This document shows, one piece after another, positions 37,957 to 51,900 of a DNA stretch of 64,000 bases; position 1 is the first letter of the stretch, and each line of letters begins with the position of its first letter. The translations under genes and the position numbers were made by a program. Source of the DNA: Trichuris trichiura. Lineage: Eukaryota > Nematoda > Enoplea > Trichinellida > Trichuridae. The stretch is from assembly GCA_037903355.1 (NCBI GenBank), contig JBAJFE010000009.1:434001-498000 (forward strand). The letters are read 5' to 3'. The notes below the pieces were generated by a model, which saw only the letters and a list, made by a program, of their open reading frames with translations, had not been told where the DNA came from and did no database searches.

Positions 37957-40900
37957 CTTAGAAAGGAAACTTTTGAGGCATAAGGCCACTTAACAGTCGT
38001 ATGAACGCTATGGACAAGTGCCGGCAAGAGACTTGGAAAAAGAAGTTCGCAATCTAGCACGATCTGTTCATATGTTTTTTAAGCTAGCTCTGCAAGTGGC
38101 AAATACTTTCATTACCATTTAAAGAACCGTCGGCCTTTAAAAAAGATGAATTTCCACATCGCATAGGACTTTGTCAGTATTATTTGACATCGGCAAAAGT
38201 TTCCGTTTTATCGAAGTATACGCTTCATCCTCCACCAATATTAAAACAAATAGTAACTACCACTATATTTTCACCCTTACAAAGCAACAAAGCAGTGATT
38301 GTACACCAGGAATCTGAAGAAAGCAACCAGATGGGCATCTACACGCACTGGAAGCTTAACTTAGTCCTTGGAAGTAATATAATAATGAACAAAATACATA
38401 TTATGAGACTTACAGCATTGATGTGATAGCCTTTAGGCTTCTGGACTTCCCCAAAACGGTAAACCAACCGCGGTTAGATCTCTCAACGTTAACTTTTCAA
38501 TGGACAACGATTAGTTCATTTAAAAAAAATTTCAGCATTGTAGGCACAAGCCTTTTTGGTCATCATGAAACACATTGTCCGCATGTTAGTGGGTCATCTG
38601 CGCCTTTAAGTAAAGAGTAAAGGCGTTGACATTGCACAAAATAGGCAACCACTAATCAAAAGGGCTAAATCGTGCGCGTGTATTCTTACGGCATATTTTC
38701 GCCCATTTCCGCGTTTCAGCTTTTGTTCATACGGTGAAGACAAAATAGGAGAGGTTCTGCAATCTTAATAGTGGCAGTATATCCAAGCTAACACGGTTTT
38801 TATTTAATCTGTTTCTGTGCCTTTGTTTAACACGTAAAAGAGATGACGAAAAACAACGGGGTCAGCTGACTTTGAGGGAACGAAGCAACATCGATCCATC
38901 AGGTAAAACAGTTTCAAAATGGTGAAGCTGCTCCATTTGGTAGCTATGATCCTGCTGACTTGTTCAACTTATCACTTTGTATTTCATTGCCATCTTCGAA
39001 AGAGGTGACAGTTATCGCAAGTGCTCAAGCAAAATTGAGAGTACGTATACTTAATTAGTTCCTAGAATGCATACGTAATGAAATCGCGTGACGTCATCAT
39101 TACCAAGACTATTAGTAAACATAAAAGAAAAGCGCGAAAGGGAAAAACTTGTTGCACCCTCATAAAATTAAATGGACGTTCATACGTCGGCATTAATAAA
39201 TTAAGGGTATCAACTGTATAGCACATTCAGTTTTCACGTGCACTTCAGTTGCAGACAGAATCTTATCAAATGAAAACAAAACCGCTGTTTTCAGTTGATC
39301 ATGTTGTACAAAAGTTTCCGACGAAAAGAGGTAGTCAACACCCGAAGTGATCAACCTGGCTTCAATTATTTACAAAAGCCAATCTCTTGGTCTTAAGGCA
39401 ATTCAACCGTCTTCTAATCCCAAAAAGATCAATATCAAAATTTAAGCATAATGCTGAGCACGCAATAATAATTACAATATTAGAAAAATTATTTAATTTT
39501 CCTATGATAAACTCAAACATAAAAGATGACCAGTTTCAATGGAAACAGGTGGTGGAAATATCAGTTGTAACGAAGTCAAAATAGGAACAATAAGGTTTAA
39601 CAGACTCAAGCTTCCGCTGCTTCCGCTTTTGGCTTTGTCCGTTTTCAAATGTACAACTTTGCCTAGAATTCAAATGCGCAGTCAAGTGAGCGTATGAATA
39701 GCAAATCAAGCGGCCAACAGCTTCGAGGACAAAGAAAGTGCAGAAAACAGAACAATTAAGGTTTTTTTTTCAACGCCAGACAATGGTGGAAGCGTATATG
39801 GTTCATTGAGAAGTAGGATCTCGTCAACGTAGTAGTAAACATTGTAATACTTATAGTTCAAACTGCGGATAGAACAGACCAGAAAGCGCCAATGCTCGAA
39901 GGCACAAAACTACGCATCATAAAATGCAATTCATAAAAGCGGCAAACTCATCGATCAAGTAAAAGGTCGACATTTAGAAAGATGAAATCACGTACAATAT
40001 TAGCATATATAAAATCACGTTACTAAGTCGTTTACTTTGGAATTGGAAAAACAAGAAAAATTAAACTTATCATTCTAGATTTACAATATCGTTTGCTTGA
40101 TAGCAAGTTGCTTCTGCCCCATTCTTTCTAAAAAACTACCTTTACCCTTTTTGGGATTTATCACAAACAAAGTGATGAGACTTCAAAAAATATTCCCATT
40201 TTTAACACTTAAGGACAGGTAAGGAACGGTGCGTGGAAATGGGAAGACTGACTTAAGCGGTCAATGTATTTATACGTCCTTGTTTACGCATGCCATCAGA
40301 AGCTAATGAACGTTGATGTTCAAACAAAGTTTTAAGATAGAAAATCATCAAAAAATCGATAAACTATTGCACCACTCATCAGAATTAGGCTAAGTCAAAC
40401 AACCTTTGTACTTTGTAAGTGATTACCATACAAACGCTACAAATGGCTTTGTAGATACAGTGTTAGTCAGCTGCTTTTAAACATTTTAAAAATGTGAGAA
40501 ATGTAAAAAAAAATAAATAAAACCCGCGTCAAATCTTCTAAAAGCACAGAAGAGCAAAGTGATACACTAAAAATAGCTTGAAAAACATCGCAATAGCATA
40601 TCATAAAGTATTTGAACGGCTAGCATAATCAGCTATTATGATTTGCGCTCAACTACGAGCGGAAATGAGTAACATTGCCTCAAGGAAGCGAATAATTGAA
40701 ATGGTCCCATATTAACATCCTAAAGAGTTAGGCAGAAAAACTCGTCGGAAAATTGACTCAATGAAACGCTGAACTTAACAGCTACACCAATTGAGCTTAA
40801 AATATCTTTTTTTGTGAACCCAAAGTCTGCACACGCTACATTTTATGCTGTTACTTTCAGCGACTACTTGTAATACTCTATCCCGAAAAAATTTTTCTAC

Positions 40901-42516
40901 AATGGATGAAAAAGGGGATTCTGATACTGCGCGTTCAAAAATGACTACTGTAACAAACACAAGTTGTTTCGAGACTCTGTACTTTCACCTTGCTATCCGT
41001 CTTCAGCTGAGATAACTTTAAAGACGAAACATAACTGATTGAGTAAAGAACAATCTCACATAAACACCCTTCTTAATGGTACGCAGAAATGGCTTCTCGC
41101 TAGTGGTAAAAGAACAGTAAAGAACGATGATAAATCTCTCATTTTTGTTTTGTCATGAGCCAACGTTGACATAAACAAAGAAACAATTAAAAGCTTAATT
41201 CAAACCCTAAAGCTATGAACAGAACAGAAAGGAGAAAAAAGAAAAAGAAGAATCAATGAACAGTACAAAGCAAAAAACGTTCAATTTTTATCAGTAAAAT
41301 GTTCGCCGAATTAAAGCTGGTTGATTTCATAAAATTTTTCAACAGAGATTTCCAAGCGCCCTTTCATTGCGAAGCGAAATGTTTCATCGTTGTCAACAAA
41401 AAGTTGACATTTCGCGGCAACAGTTTCTCAATGGGACATTGATTAACCGTTGCGTAGTTATGGACGTCTATAATGATAAGAATTGTAGCCCGAAAAGACA
41501 ACTCGCCGGTCTATCAAAACGTTGACAATAACGACGTATAGCAAGAAAATTTACCATCCGCTAAATAAAAAGATGACGTCATAAATCAAACGCTGCTTAG
41601 GCGAAGTAGAAAAAGATGAAAGCTTAACGCAAAAGACGAGAAAAGCAATTTTCGCCCAACCTGATGCAAATGTTCTAAACAGAAATTTGCTTACAGCAAT
41701 TACAGCTACCATATTAAGCAATAGGAAATAACAACCAAAAGAATACCTTGTTGTTTTGTCGTCTAAAGAATTGAAAGTCTCTCGAATTGCTACAACAAGA
41801 ATAGTTCTCGTATAAATTCATTTAATAACGACGCGGCGGTTTTCGACTCGATGAGACAAATGAAAAAACTTAATTTGAAAGAATCTCAAGGCAAGACGCA
41901 AAACTGGCCAAGAAAACGTTAAGAAACGAGCGCTGGTATGCAAGCGATTAAAGGAAGCTTCCGTCGGGATCATTTTCGCCGACTGGAGATTCAATCGCGC
42001 GCATCAATCTTTTTCATCGTCACTTTCAGCCAAATATTATTTGATTAGCGTGGCAAAAGTGCATTTCGTCGGCGGATCGAATTCTCTTAAACCTCGCGAG
42101 CCCTCAGCAAAACTTAAGACATCGTATGCCGTCACGTCGTGACAGTCGCAAAATCGAGCAGCCGCGGCAGCCGGTTAGGGACTCTAGGCTGCAAGACAAA
42201 TTAGCATGATTAAACGTCAAATTGAAATCATTCTTAGCCTGCAGAAGCTTGACAGCGACAAAGTGGACGAATACAAATTCATTACAAACTCTACTAAAAC
42301 AAGTTGCCATATGGCGCATCTTTTAAGCAGAAATTAGCATTCACAGCGAGCCTACACGAGACTACATTTGGCAAAACATTGAGACACTATCTTTAAAAAA
42401 ATATAAACGGATCGTTGCATGGAAGATGTAACAATTGAGAGCAATTTTTAGGCTTAAGCAAGCCCAGCACGGTGCGGCTAACGTAAACGACGAACTTGAA
42501 AGATAAAGCATACTGT
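37957..42516. other. No supported gene
   Basis: This stretch is AT-rich. A minus-strand segment ending at a GTAAGT donor near 38414 could be a further exon of the unrecognised gene at 37.4-38.0 kb, but its phase does not match simply. Nothing else is supported. Confidence 0.45.
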
Positions 42517-42911
42517 CTATGACGATAAAGATGCAATAAGGTTCTGAACCAATTTTAGAGTGCCAAAAAAGGCATTGACTACTAAGGCATTCTGTAGAAA
42601 AGAAACATTCCACTGTGAAACTCACTATATCATCAATTCTGCGTGGTTCAATTAAAGGTCCAACAAGTATACGAAACCAGTAGTTCTGAACTTCGCCTGT
42701 CGAAGTGCCCGCCATATACTGAATTTAAAATGAAATCTGCAGGGTTGCGATGGGTCCAGTTGGAGGTCTTTTGGCGTTTTCGTTCTCCGGACAGCACTGC
42801 CACTACACCACTAATCAATGGGACAATGTAAGCTGACCAAAAGTTCCATAAAGAGAAGAATTTGGTGGCGCTTTGGAAAATAGCGTTCATTGAATCGAGC
42901 AGCGATGGATC
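42517..42911 (-). CDS. Probable three-exon 3' end of an unrecognised gene
   Basis: Exon 42807..42911 (acceptor CCTTTAAG) encodes 35 residues with FFSLWNFWSAYIVPLISG. It joins in phase 0 to 42626..42718 (acceptor AATTCAG, donor GTGAGT), which encodes EVQNYWFRILVGPLIEPRR. That joins in phase 0, over a 34-nt intron, to 42517..42591, which encodes NALVVNAFFGTLKLVQNL and a TAG stop. The joined peptide reads smoothly and contains one or two hydrophobic segments. I do not recognise the family. Upstream exons may lie near 43.0-43.3 kb, where an open frame contains GDVGQFIDQQTSG. Confidence 0.45.
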
Positions 42912-45900
42912 CTTAAAGGAAAATAAACGCTCTGCTTGCCTCTTCCGCGACCCGTGACGCAAACCAGGAATGCATAAGCTAACTTTTCGATGGTTGTTAA
43001 TACGAATGCAACATAGATAACCTAATAAGCCAAGAAAACTATTCCAATTCGATAGATGCATAAATCAAAACTTTACGGTTAATGTGCATTAAATCTACAT
43101 ACGGACAAGAGTACGTGTGGTGGATTGTTGTACGACCTTTTCGTATTGTGGAGCGCATCAAAGCAAAACAAAGACGACTATATGAAGGGATTACGACTAG
43201 AAATATGCACGTGGAGATTCCAGACGTCTGCTGGTCAATAAACTGGCCAACGTCGCCCAACAGTTAATTCAAAAGTGCTGTATTATAAAGTTGAACACGA
43301 CGCTTCTCTGAAAAAGTTGAATTTATTGTCATATGCGCAAAAGTTGAACTAACAAAAGGCAAAGTTCAACGGCGTTTCATTGAAATGTCGTGAAGTCACT
43401 AAAAAAAAGTTTCAGCTTCCATAAGCTTAGAAATGCGAGTTATTTGATGGAAAGACCATCCCAGGATCACCTTACGAATCCCTGAAACGAGCGCACACTG
43501 GCGAGGAGAAAGCGGCAGTGGAAATGTCTTCAAGCTTACTTATGATATAATGGTTTTTTCAATGCCTACTGAAAGGACAAACTACAAAAATAAGCATCTG
43601 ATGAACGGAGCTTTTCGAATATGAAGCAAAGCTCTTGTGCTTTAAGAATACTTCTACCGTTACGTCGTTTGCTCTGAAGCGGTTTCACGAACCGCCTCAG
43701 TAAAGGAACTTTTTTCAGTAAAGGAATTTTATTGAATTTCTTTTTTACTACACGGGTACACTTAATCATTTTTTCGTTTATAATTGTAGGCTTAAAGGCA
43801 ATCGCCGTTTCTCAAAAGGGGAACGACGTAAGGACTCTGTTGACAGTGAGAGTTCAAAACGGATACCATATCGCTGCGTAGAATAACAAAGTAGTTGAGC
43901 CAACTGGGTTTGAGTGATCAAAATCGATTAAGCAGCAACTTTTCCAAACAATAAAAAACGATTTGAATTGGGACTACGTTAAGTAAATCAGTTGATTACG
44001 CGATTAGCGACGTTTACTTACGAGAGTAACCGCCATTGCGGGCAAATATAATTTAAGTAGCACACTGACAGATTTACGAACTTACACCGATGTTTTTTTT
44101 TACTCGCTCGTACTGAAATGAAAGCGTGCTCTGTTCATAGAAAAACACACGTCTAATAAAGAAGGCTGAACTTAGGACAAGCGGGATAGAAATTTCGTAG
44201 TTCCTACTTTGAGCAATCACACAATGCTTTCAGGATACTCCTGATCCCATTTCCAGCACGCGCATGCTGGCGAGTGTTTCTAAACGTCTTTTAAGTCTGT
44301 CGTCTAAGACCGATAAGCATTTACATTTTTACTATACAACTTCTTAGGGATGCCGTTACAATTCTGCTTCACGGGAGAACAAAAATACTTCAAAGGTCAA
44401 TCATACCAATGCGACAGGTTACTTGCTTATCGGTTAATTTAGCATTCCCTAAGTTCTAGGAACAATATGAACATCGTTTTATCCGAAATTGAAAAGAGAA
44501 AAAATATATTTTGGCCATTAAAGAACGTCGTATTGTCAAAGGAATGAACGAGTATCCTATTTTATTTTCTGTTTTTTATGCACAAGAATTTTTAACGCAA
44601 TTGCTAACACTGGCATGAGAATTGCCACTGCGTAAAACAATCGATTTTGCGTCAGATCAAAGGAGCGGAAGCATAACTTAGGCGCTATTGAAAGGGAAAT
44701 TTAATTAATTCAAAATATCTGGACAACGTGACACATTTAGACATTGAAACTTCTCAAGCAGTAAACGCATCTCATTCTCATGAATGCACATCTTTATCAG
44801 CCCATTTACCTGAGTGGCATTTAGCGATCAACAGGCCGACAAGCCAACAATTCAATATGATAGATGTGTAAACGAAATATTTCAACGGATCAGAAAGCTT
44901 TCGTACAATTTTTGACCTCGTTTAAGGTAATGCACCTAGTTCAATGGTTAGAAGCCTTTTGCTCGATGTAGCTTTCAGAACAAACCGCGCTGGCTCATCA
45001 ACGTGTTTAACAAATACGGCCATCAAATCAGCGGTAGCTATGGGACAAATATGCGCTTTGACATGCGGAGGGATACGAATTTAAACAGAACATCAACCGT
45101 TCAAACATAAAGTCACTGGAATGAAATGAATGATAAAAACAAAAATTTCAAATCAGTATGGAACAGAACATGACGAAGCAACGTATACGGAAAGTATGTA
45201 CACGAAAACAAAATTAAAAACGAAATTAGCAAATAAAATGTTTAAGTAGATAAACATAAATCTTAACAAGAAAACATTAATAAATCTTTCTTCTGCCCGT
45301 AGTCTCATGCACTGCGCGACGCGGTATGTCCCTTAAGCGCCCAATGTTGTCCTTGTCATCTCGTCATATCCATTCCAGTGACCATATTGTACTCTATTTC
45401 TCTATTTTTCATAAGGACCGCCTTTTGGAGCCTATTCTGATTCTCGCGTGGTCGTTTTTTGGGCTATCTATATATGCTTTTTAAATTATCGAGAAACTAA
45501 CATTTTCGCAGCGAAAGTTTTACATGCTTGATTCTGCTTACAATAATGCGCTCTAGTAAAAGATTTTAGTCGCTGCATTTGTAGCGTACGCTGATGACTG
45601 ATAGCAGTTTGCTCTGAAAGCTCACACTGAATACATATTCCATGAAGAGAAATAAAATCTTTTACTTTTTGCCAGGTTAAAAACCCGTACGAAAACGCAA
45701 TGCAATAAAATATTATTGGAATAAAAACGATTCAAATCAACTCTAATCAACAAGGAGCAAAGTTACTCACTTTAAACTTGTCGAAGAACCGAAGGTGACC
45801 GCAGGAACGTTCCATTTCGATGCCAATGGAATAGGGGCCCGTTTGCCTATTGCAATAAATAAACGGCGAATAATGCAACAATTCCAAATGAAACTGCTTA

Positions 45901-46019
45901 CATTCTTCAAGGTAACAAAATTTCTTTATTATTGTAAAACAACTTTTACTAGGCAGAACTTTCGAAGCTAACACGCTGTCCTCAATCCTAGGATCATTGG
46001 GACTGACAGAATGTCAGTT
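42912..46019. other. Mostly unassigned, one possible minus-strand exon
   Basis: No gene is supported overall. A minus-strand frame from about 45.99 kb down to 45769 ends SIGIEMERSCGHLRFFDKFK at a perfect GTGAGT donor and looks exon-like, but I cannot find its partners or family. Confidence 0.35.
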
Positions 46020-46200
46020 CTATTGACAAAAAATAGGATAATCAGTTGTTGCTGCTGTTGTTGTAGACAAACGATTTTGCGTAATTAGTTTAGTCCAAGT
46101 GTCCTTGACCTTTGTTCCTTTGTCTCCGCCTGTCAACACATTCTGTCTGATGTAAAGAGGCTCCTTGATACCGAAACGGTCAAGATAACACCCCAACCTG
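46020..46200 (-). mobile_element. 3'-terminal fragment of a Penelope-like element, inverted
   Basis: The minus strand encodes LYIRQNVLTGGDKGTKVKD, which aligns with FYVRQNVVINRGKGMKVRS encoded on the plus strand at 47538..47594. The DNA also matches, for example GGACACTTGGACTAA in this copy against CGACACTTGGACTAA in the other. It is therefore the end of a second, opposite-facing copy of the same element family, cut to under 200 bases. A short GTTGTTGCTGCTGTTGTTG tract lies inside it. Confidence 0.6.
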
Positions 46201-46289
46201 GCTATCACTAAGGTGGACAAGGGCAATGTGGCGGCGTTATTTAATAAAGGACATACGTTCAAAAGATTAATCAAACACTAAGGATTGAT

Positions 46290-47669
46290 ATGCACACGCT
46301 CATTCAAGACGATCCGACGGACAATGCTAGAAAGGTACTGATTTCTCTACTAGAATACTCTGAGAACATGCGACATGGGACACAGAGCTTCCAAAGATCA
46401 GAAAATAGATATATTACGTTGCAAGAGTCAATGCTCGGAGATCTACGGGCAACCAAAATCCAAAAATATGACATCCCTCTTAAACCAATGGTCTTAAAGA
46501 CAAAAGGTGTCGCATCACCATTAGCGCCATATTTTAAAAAGATTATCACGCCATTGACGGGAAACAAGAGCAGGTACCTTACAAGCTTCGAAGATCATGC
46601 TGAGCTGCGATGTAAGGGACCTCTTTTAAAAATATTTCCACGGGCGTTATTCTAAGTGCGCTGGAAAATCTGCTGGATAAAGACTCCCTGAAATTACGAC
46701 GGAGTAGTCTGAAGACTTTTCATGATAAGAAACTAATTGCCTTTTGCATGAAAGAAGCCAACTATTTCCGTTTCGGGAAACAATTCTTCATGCAAAACAG
46801 CGCCGCAGCAATGGGAAAGCCCCTGTCGCCTATTTCAGCGGAAGTGTTCACGAAGTATCTGGATTAAATAGCTTTTTCCACTGCTAACGAGTCTGTTGTC
46901 CCGATGCTTTTTAAACATTACGTTGATGACATTTCCGCCATCGTCAATTCTGGTGAGGATGAAGCTTTCTTCAATCAGCTCAACAAGCTCTTCCCAGAAC
47001 GCATCTCTTTTGCCACTGAAAGGGAGGAGAATGGCGAACTCTCCTTCTAGATGCACTCGTCATCAGGGAAAGAGACAAGCTGAAAACGACGGTCTACAGA
47101 AAGCTGACTCATTCAGACAGATATTTACATTTCTCTTCGATCAGTAATGAGAGGCACGATCAATGGGACGGTAGAGAGGTGAAAGCTACTTGCAACGAAG
47201 AATTCCTTCTAAGAGAGTTAGAGCATATAAAACTAATCTTCCTCAGCAATAGCTACCCACCAGCACTGATTTCTTCCGCGTTTGCCAAAGAAGAGGAACA
47301 TGCGCCAAATCGACAGTTCTACTACTCATACTGCCCTGTAACAAAGCTTGGTAGAGAAGATTAAGCCTATAGGTAGAACTATAAGTTCTAAAGTTCATTT
47401 CAAATGCGTTGCCCCTCTGAGATCCATTGTCAGATCATGGTGGGCCCAAATAATAAATCTGGGATCGTTTACAAAATTAAGTGCACGTGCTCAGCCTCCT
47501 GCATAGGGAAGCAGATTTCCAACTGCGAAAACTTAAGGTCTTCTACGTCAGGCAAAACGTCGTGATAAACAGAGGCAAAGGAATGAAGGTCAGATCAGCG
47601 ACACTTGGACTAAGCCAATTATGCGAAATCACTTATGAACGACAACCGACTAACCTTTTTTGCGTATAA
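46290..47669 (+). mobile_element. Decayed Penelope-like retroelement (reverse transcriptase plus GIY-YIG endonuclease)
   Basis: Conceptual translation over several frames shows reverse-transcriptase blocks in Penelope-like order: LKPMVLKTKGVASPL and ITPLTGN, then AMGKPLSPISAEV, then HYVDDISAIV (the YVDD catalytic motif), then TTVYRKLTHSDRYLHF. Downstream, SGIVYKIKCTC...SCIGKQ is the GIY-YIG nuclease start. This RT-to-GIY-YIG arrangement is diagnostic of Penelope-like elements. The copy is dead: a stop follows KYLD near 46866, a frameshift lies near 47049, and more breaks precede the nuclease. Long terminal repeats were not recognised. Confidence 0.8.
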
Positions 47670-48957
47670 TACTGACTTTTCTGTCGGCTGACAAAGCAGC
47701 GTGCTAGCTCTGAAAGGAATGCGTGTTAAAATTTGTTTTACAACAAAACCCATTAAGTTATTAACCAACTCACCAATCTTTAACCTGCATACATTTTTTA
47801 AAAAAAGAGAAAAGATGGGTTGGTATGAACAGACCATTAAAGACTCACTATTTGCCGTTAGTGTGACGAAGGTGTGATTTGAACTGGTCGGTTACCCGTG
47901 GATTTGAAGTTAAGCAAACTGGTGCCAGTGGAGACAATGCAGCTGTATGTGAGGGTGAACACAATAATGCCTTGAACGAATAACGGGCTTCGTTCAAAAA
48001 GTTCGGGCAACTCTGCAAATAAATTTCATTAATCTTACATCCATCAAACCGGATAAATTTCATAGTGCTACGACAAATTGCACGCGAACCACCACCGTAC
48101 AGAAAAGAGAAAATAGGAGAGACGGAGGTAATCAAAGTTCGTTGAGTAGTCAATCTCTACCAAGCCTCATGCGCATACTTGAATATGCTTTTTGAATAAA
48201 GCAACAGCCGATGAAATGTGGTGCTCGCGGGGATTCTGTTTTACGGAAGACAGCAGCGTCGCTTCTAACTGTGGTATCCTCGCATTCACCAATCTTTTGT
48301 GCACCAAGTTTTGGCATGCAACCACATTGCCAGTTTTCAGCACACCTTCCCAGCAGTAATTCTAAAATGGTGGGACACTCAGCAGTGCGCCAAAGGGTAA
48401 ATCAAACAGAAGTTACAAAAAACCGCAGGAAATAACAGCTTAACACAGAATTGAACAGAGAGCATAAAGGGGTTGGGCATTCTGGTCTGCTGAGTTAAAA
48501 GACATTAAATTGACAAACGAAAGGGTGTAAAATCATTAGGATATTTATTAGGAACTCGAAAAGGTCTTACAGCAAATTTTTTACCATTCCCTTCTAAAAC
48601 GAAAGATCAAATGATGTAGCATTTATTTATTCAACAAAGTTAGCAGACCAACCCAATGTTAGAGAATGTCAATAGCTGCTTTGAAATGTCCACCTTTTAA
48701 CCATAGAACAAATAGTGGCAGCACTTTATATACGCCTACTCGTACAAGTGACACGTCAGCAAGCGGCATCTCTTGAAAGACAGCGTTTTGAAAAAACTGA
48801 AGCAGATGGATACGTTCTTCGCGATTGATAGGCAATTTAAAGATGGTGTATCAAATTTAAGACATAGGAGGCAAGACAAGATTTATTTCGAAAATCAGTC
48901 ACATCAAATCAAATCAAAGGATAAGTTTGCTTGCAATCAAGTTACCATTCCCTACAC
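47670..48957. other. Unassigned region between retroelement and BRCA2
   Basis: A long minus-strand open segment near 48.17-48.40 kb encodes a Cys-rich peptide, but there is no recognised family and no clear splice signals; it may be repeat-derived. The last exon of BRCA2 could also lie here. Confidence 0.4.
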
Positions 48958-51900
48958 CCTGAGAACAACGCAATTTTCTGCCACTTTCAAATAACCAAAA
49001 TACAACACGCTTGCTTATAATTTCTTCCAACGCTATCTTCTCAACCCAAGATTAAATAGATAAGAGGAAAAATACATATAGTGAAATAACACATGAAGCT
49101 TCCAGTACCGATTTTGTTAGCTCGTCACCGAGCTGAGCTAAGCTGTCGTTTTTTTATATGCCAAATAAATAATGTGAATGACTAAGGGGAGCTCACCTTT
49201 ATGCCATCACCGATTTTCAAAGCAATTACATTTTTGCCTTCATCAGCCAAGTATACAGTGTCACCTCTGGCAAAGCACATAACGCTATAGTTTAATGAAA
49301 ATTCGTTGAGAAAATTTAAACGTACCCATCGTTGGTGGCAACAGCGATTACAAAACCAACAACGTCCACTTCGTCGGAGGGGGAAACAAATTCGGAACTT
49401 CGCAATTCATCAAAAGTGGTCAATCTACGCGACATAAAGCCTGCCTGCGACGCGTTGTAATACTTAGGACTCAGTTCTTGAATCTTTGTTCCAACCGTAG
49501 TGTCTAAGCAGGTGGTTTCCGTACTAGAAGTATTTAGCGAAAACATTAAAAAACAACATTGCCTTCCAACGAAAGAAAGTGAGTATACCCAAAATGGGAC
49601 ATTTTAAGGTTATGAACCCTATACGCCTTGCCTTCTTGCAATCGATGACTAAGCTCTTCTACGTCAGCTCGCCATATGTTCAGGATATAATCTGTGAAAA
49701 CTTATCAATCAGAGCTGAACATAAAGTTTAGTTGCACGTCTACCCGAGCTTTGAGTAGTCGATACGGCGTGACAGTCAGAGACACGTAACTTCAAAATTG
49801 GTACGACGGAACAAAGTAGACGATTCTTCTTTAATTCACTAATCTTCTTTTCAACAATTTTTTGCAATTCAGCCCACTGCAGTTCGTTCATTCGGTTCTG
49901 GTATTTTTGAAGGTTTCGTCTTTGCGTAAGCATGATGCTTCTCTGCGTTGATAAAAGGATAACAAACAAACGCCGCAAGTAAGTTCAAGCTAACTTCGAA
50001 TCTTTGAGGATCTGAAGTGCTTTTGTACATTTTGATAAGACCCTCGACATCGTCAACTGCCTGGATCTGCTGCGTGTCATAGTCAACAGCGGGTTTCCTA
50101 CGTGAACCTAAGCAAAAAACGATTAAGCATAAATTTACATCCCATTAAGACCACGTGCATTTTTGCGTCCTACATCGAGCCAAGATTAGCCCATGTACCT
50201 TCTAAGCAAGCCGACTTTTGCTTTTTGCAGTTCAAATCCGACTGCTAAGGTTAAAGTATGTTAGATGTTAGTCAAACCTAAGCAGTACAATAAATTAAGC
50301 CTGCATAGCATTATAGAATGCAAAGTCTAATGCTCTGCTGCGTCAGAGATAACCTTATTGACGAAAACTAACGAAATTAATCACCTCGCCTAAGCAATTA
50401 TTTGCTGGGAAATGTTATGAATCAGATTTTGGAGATTTTGCAAAGCGTTTGCAATCCTACCAGTTGTTGATGTATCCATCCCGAAAGTGTCTGCCTCGAA
50501 CTCTTTTATGACGCTGTCTAGAGCGTTTTCGACAGACTTTGAAAATTGTTCTTCAAAAATACGAAAGTGGGTCATCTGAGATGCTTCGTTGCGCAAATTG
50601 CCTGGATGGTCGCGTAGACGTTCGAGGAACTGAAATTATGCTGCACCTACTGAATACACATATACAAGCTTACCACAGGCGGATATATGCGATGAATCAG
50701 TAGGTCAGTAAGGAAAATAAAACCACCGCGAGGATATAAGCTTGCCAATGGGAAAACTGGCTTTATTCTTAAAGATTGCTGACCTAGCTTCGCATACCAC
50801 CGGGCTTGACGTACACCATTTACACTAAGTGACAACCGCACATTACCGGGAGCCTGAAAATTTCACTTCGAAAATACAACCCGTAGGAAGAAAAAAGAAA
50901 AAATTCCTACATCCCAGGGTTCACATGCATCGTCGCAACCGTGTAACATGGCACCAATAACGTACAGTTTCTGTCCAACCCAAAGAAGACCTCGACGCAA
51001 GAATTGGGATAATTTCACATCAAGAACTGCGTTCATACTGTACCAGCCGTCAGTTACTTCAACAGTGACGCACTAAAATAAAAATTTTGGGACCTTATTA
51101 ACGTTACACGAAAAGTGTGGCGGCAAAGAGCTCCTGAAAGAAAAAACTAAGTTTTTCAAAATTTATCAGTTTCAAAAAAACGAACAAATGCCTCCCAAAG
51201 CAGATGATTTCATTTACTTTTTCGACTTAAGCTCTAAGTCAAAAAAGTTAAGTAGTGTGAGCTTTAGAGTTCGTTAAACGGTAAAAGGAAATGATATTTT
51301 GGAAAAATTAACGCTTGCCTTTTCGTCGGCATTTTTGACGTCGGAGAGGCAAAGAACTAAGGGCACCGCAGCTGATAGGTCGCAATTAAAAATTTTTCTA
51401 ATTGCTGGACGATGGGCACGTTCAATTTCGCGATCATATCTATATCGCAGTTCGAGAAGGACGCGATCAACAGTCAAACATCTATAAACCAAATCGTACG
51501 CATTAACGTCAAAACTAAAAAAAGGAATTACACCTTCCAGCGCAACGACGAGGAAAGTTGACTTCGTAGGAAGCCAATTTCCACACGATCCATCTGTAAT
51601 GATTGCGGGCCCATCCGCTTGGCAGAAGCCTCTTTTCGATGGCGGTTGAATTTTCAAAAGCACTAAAACATTTTTGATAGTTGAAAATGTCGGCAAAACA
51701 ATTCATCAACGTGCCGGCATATTTCTTCGGCTGATATATTACCGCAGAGGTCAACCTGAACGTATACGCCATCACCGGCGAGCAATGTACTGCCGGGAGG
51801 TGAGTTCAGCATACTTGAGTCGAATACGAAATTTTTCGCATTTTTGCGACACACATTAATGACGGAATGATGAACACCGAGTGCAACCAACTAAAGAAGA

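Noticed and set aside
48170..48410. Cys-rich minus-strand open segment near the end of BRCA2
   Set aside because: No BRCA2 OB3 similarity and no clean splice sites; may be repeat-derived but cannot be supported.
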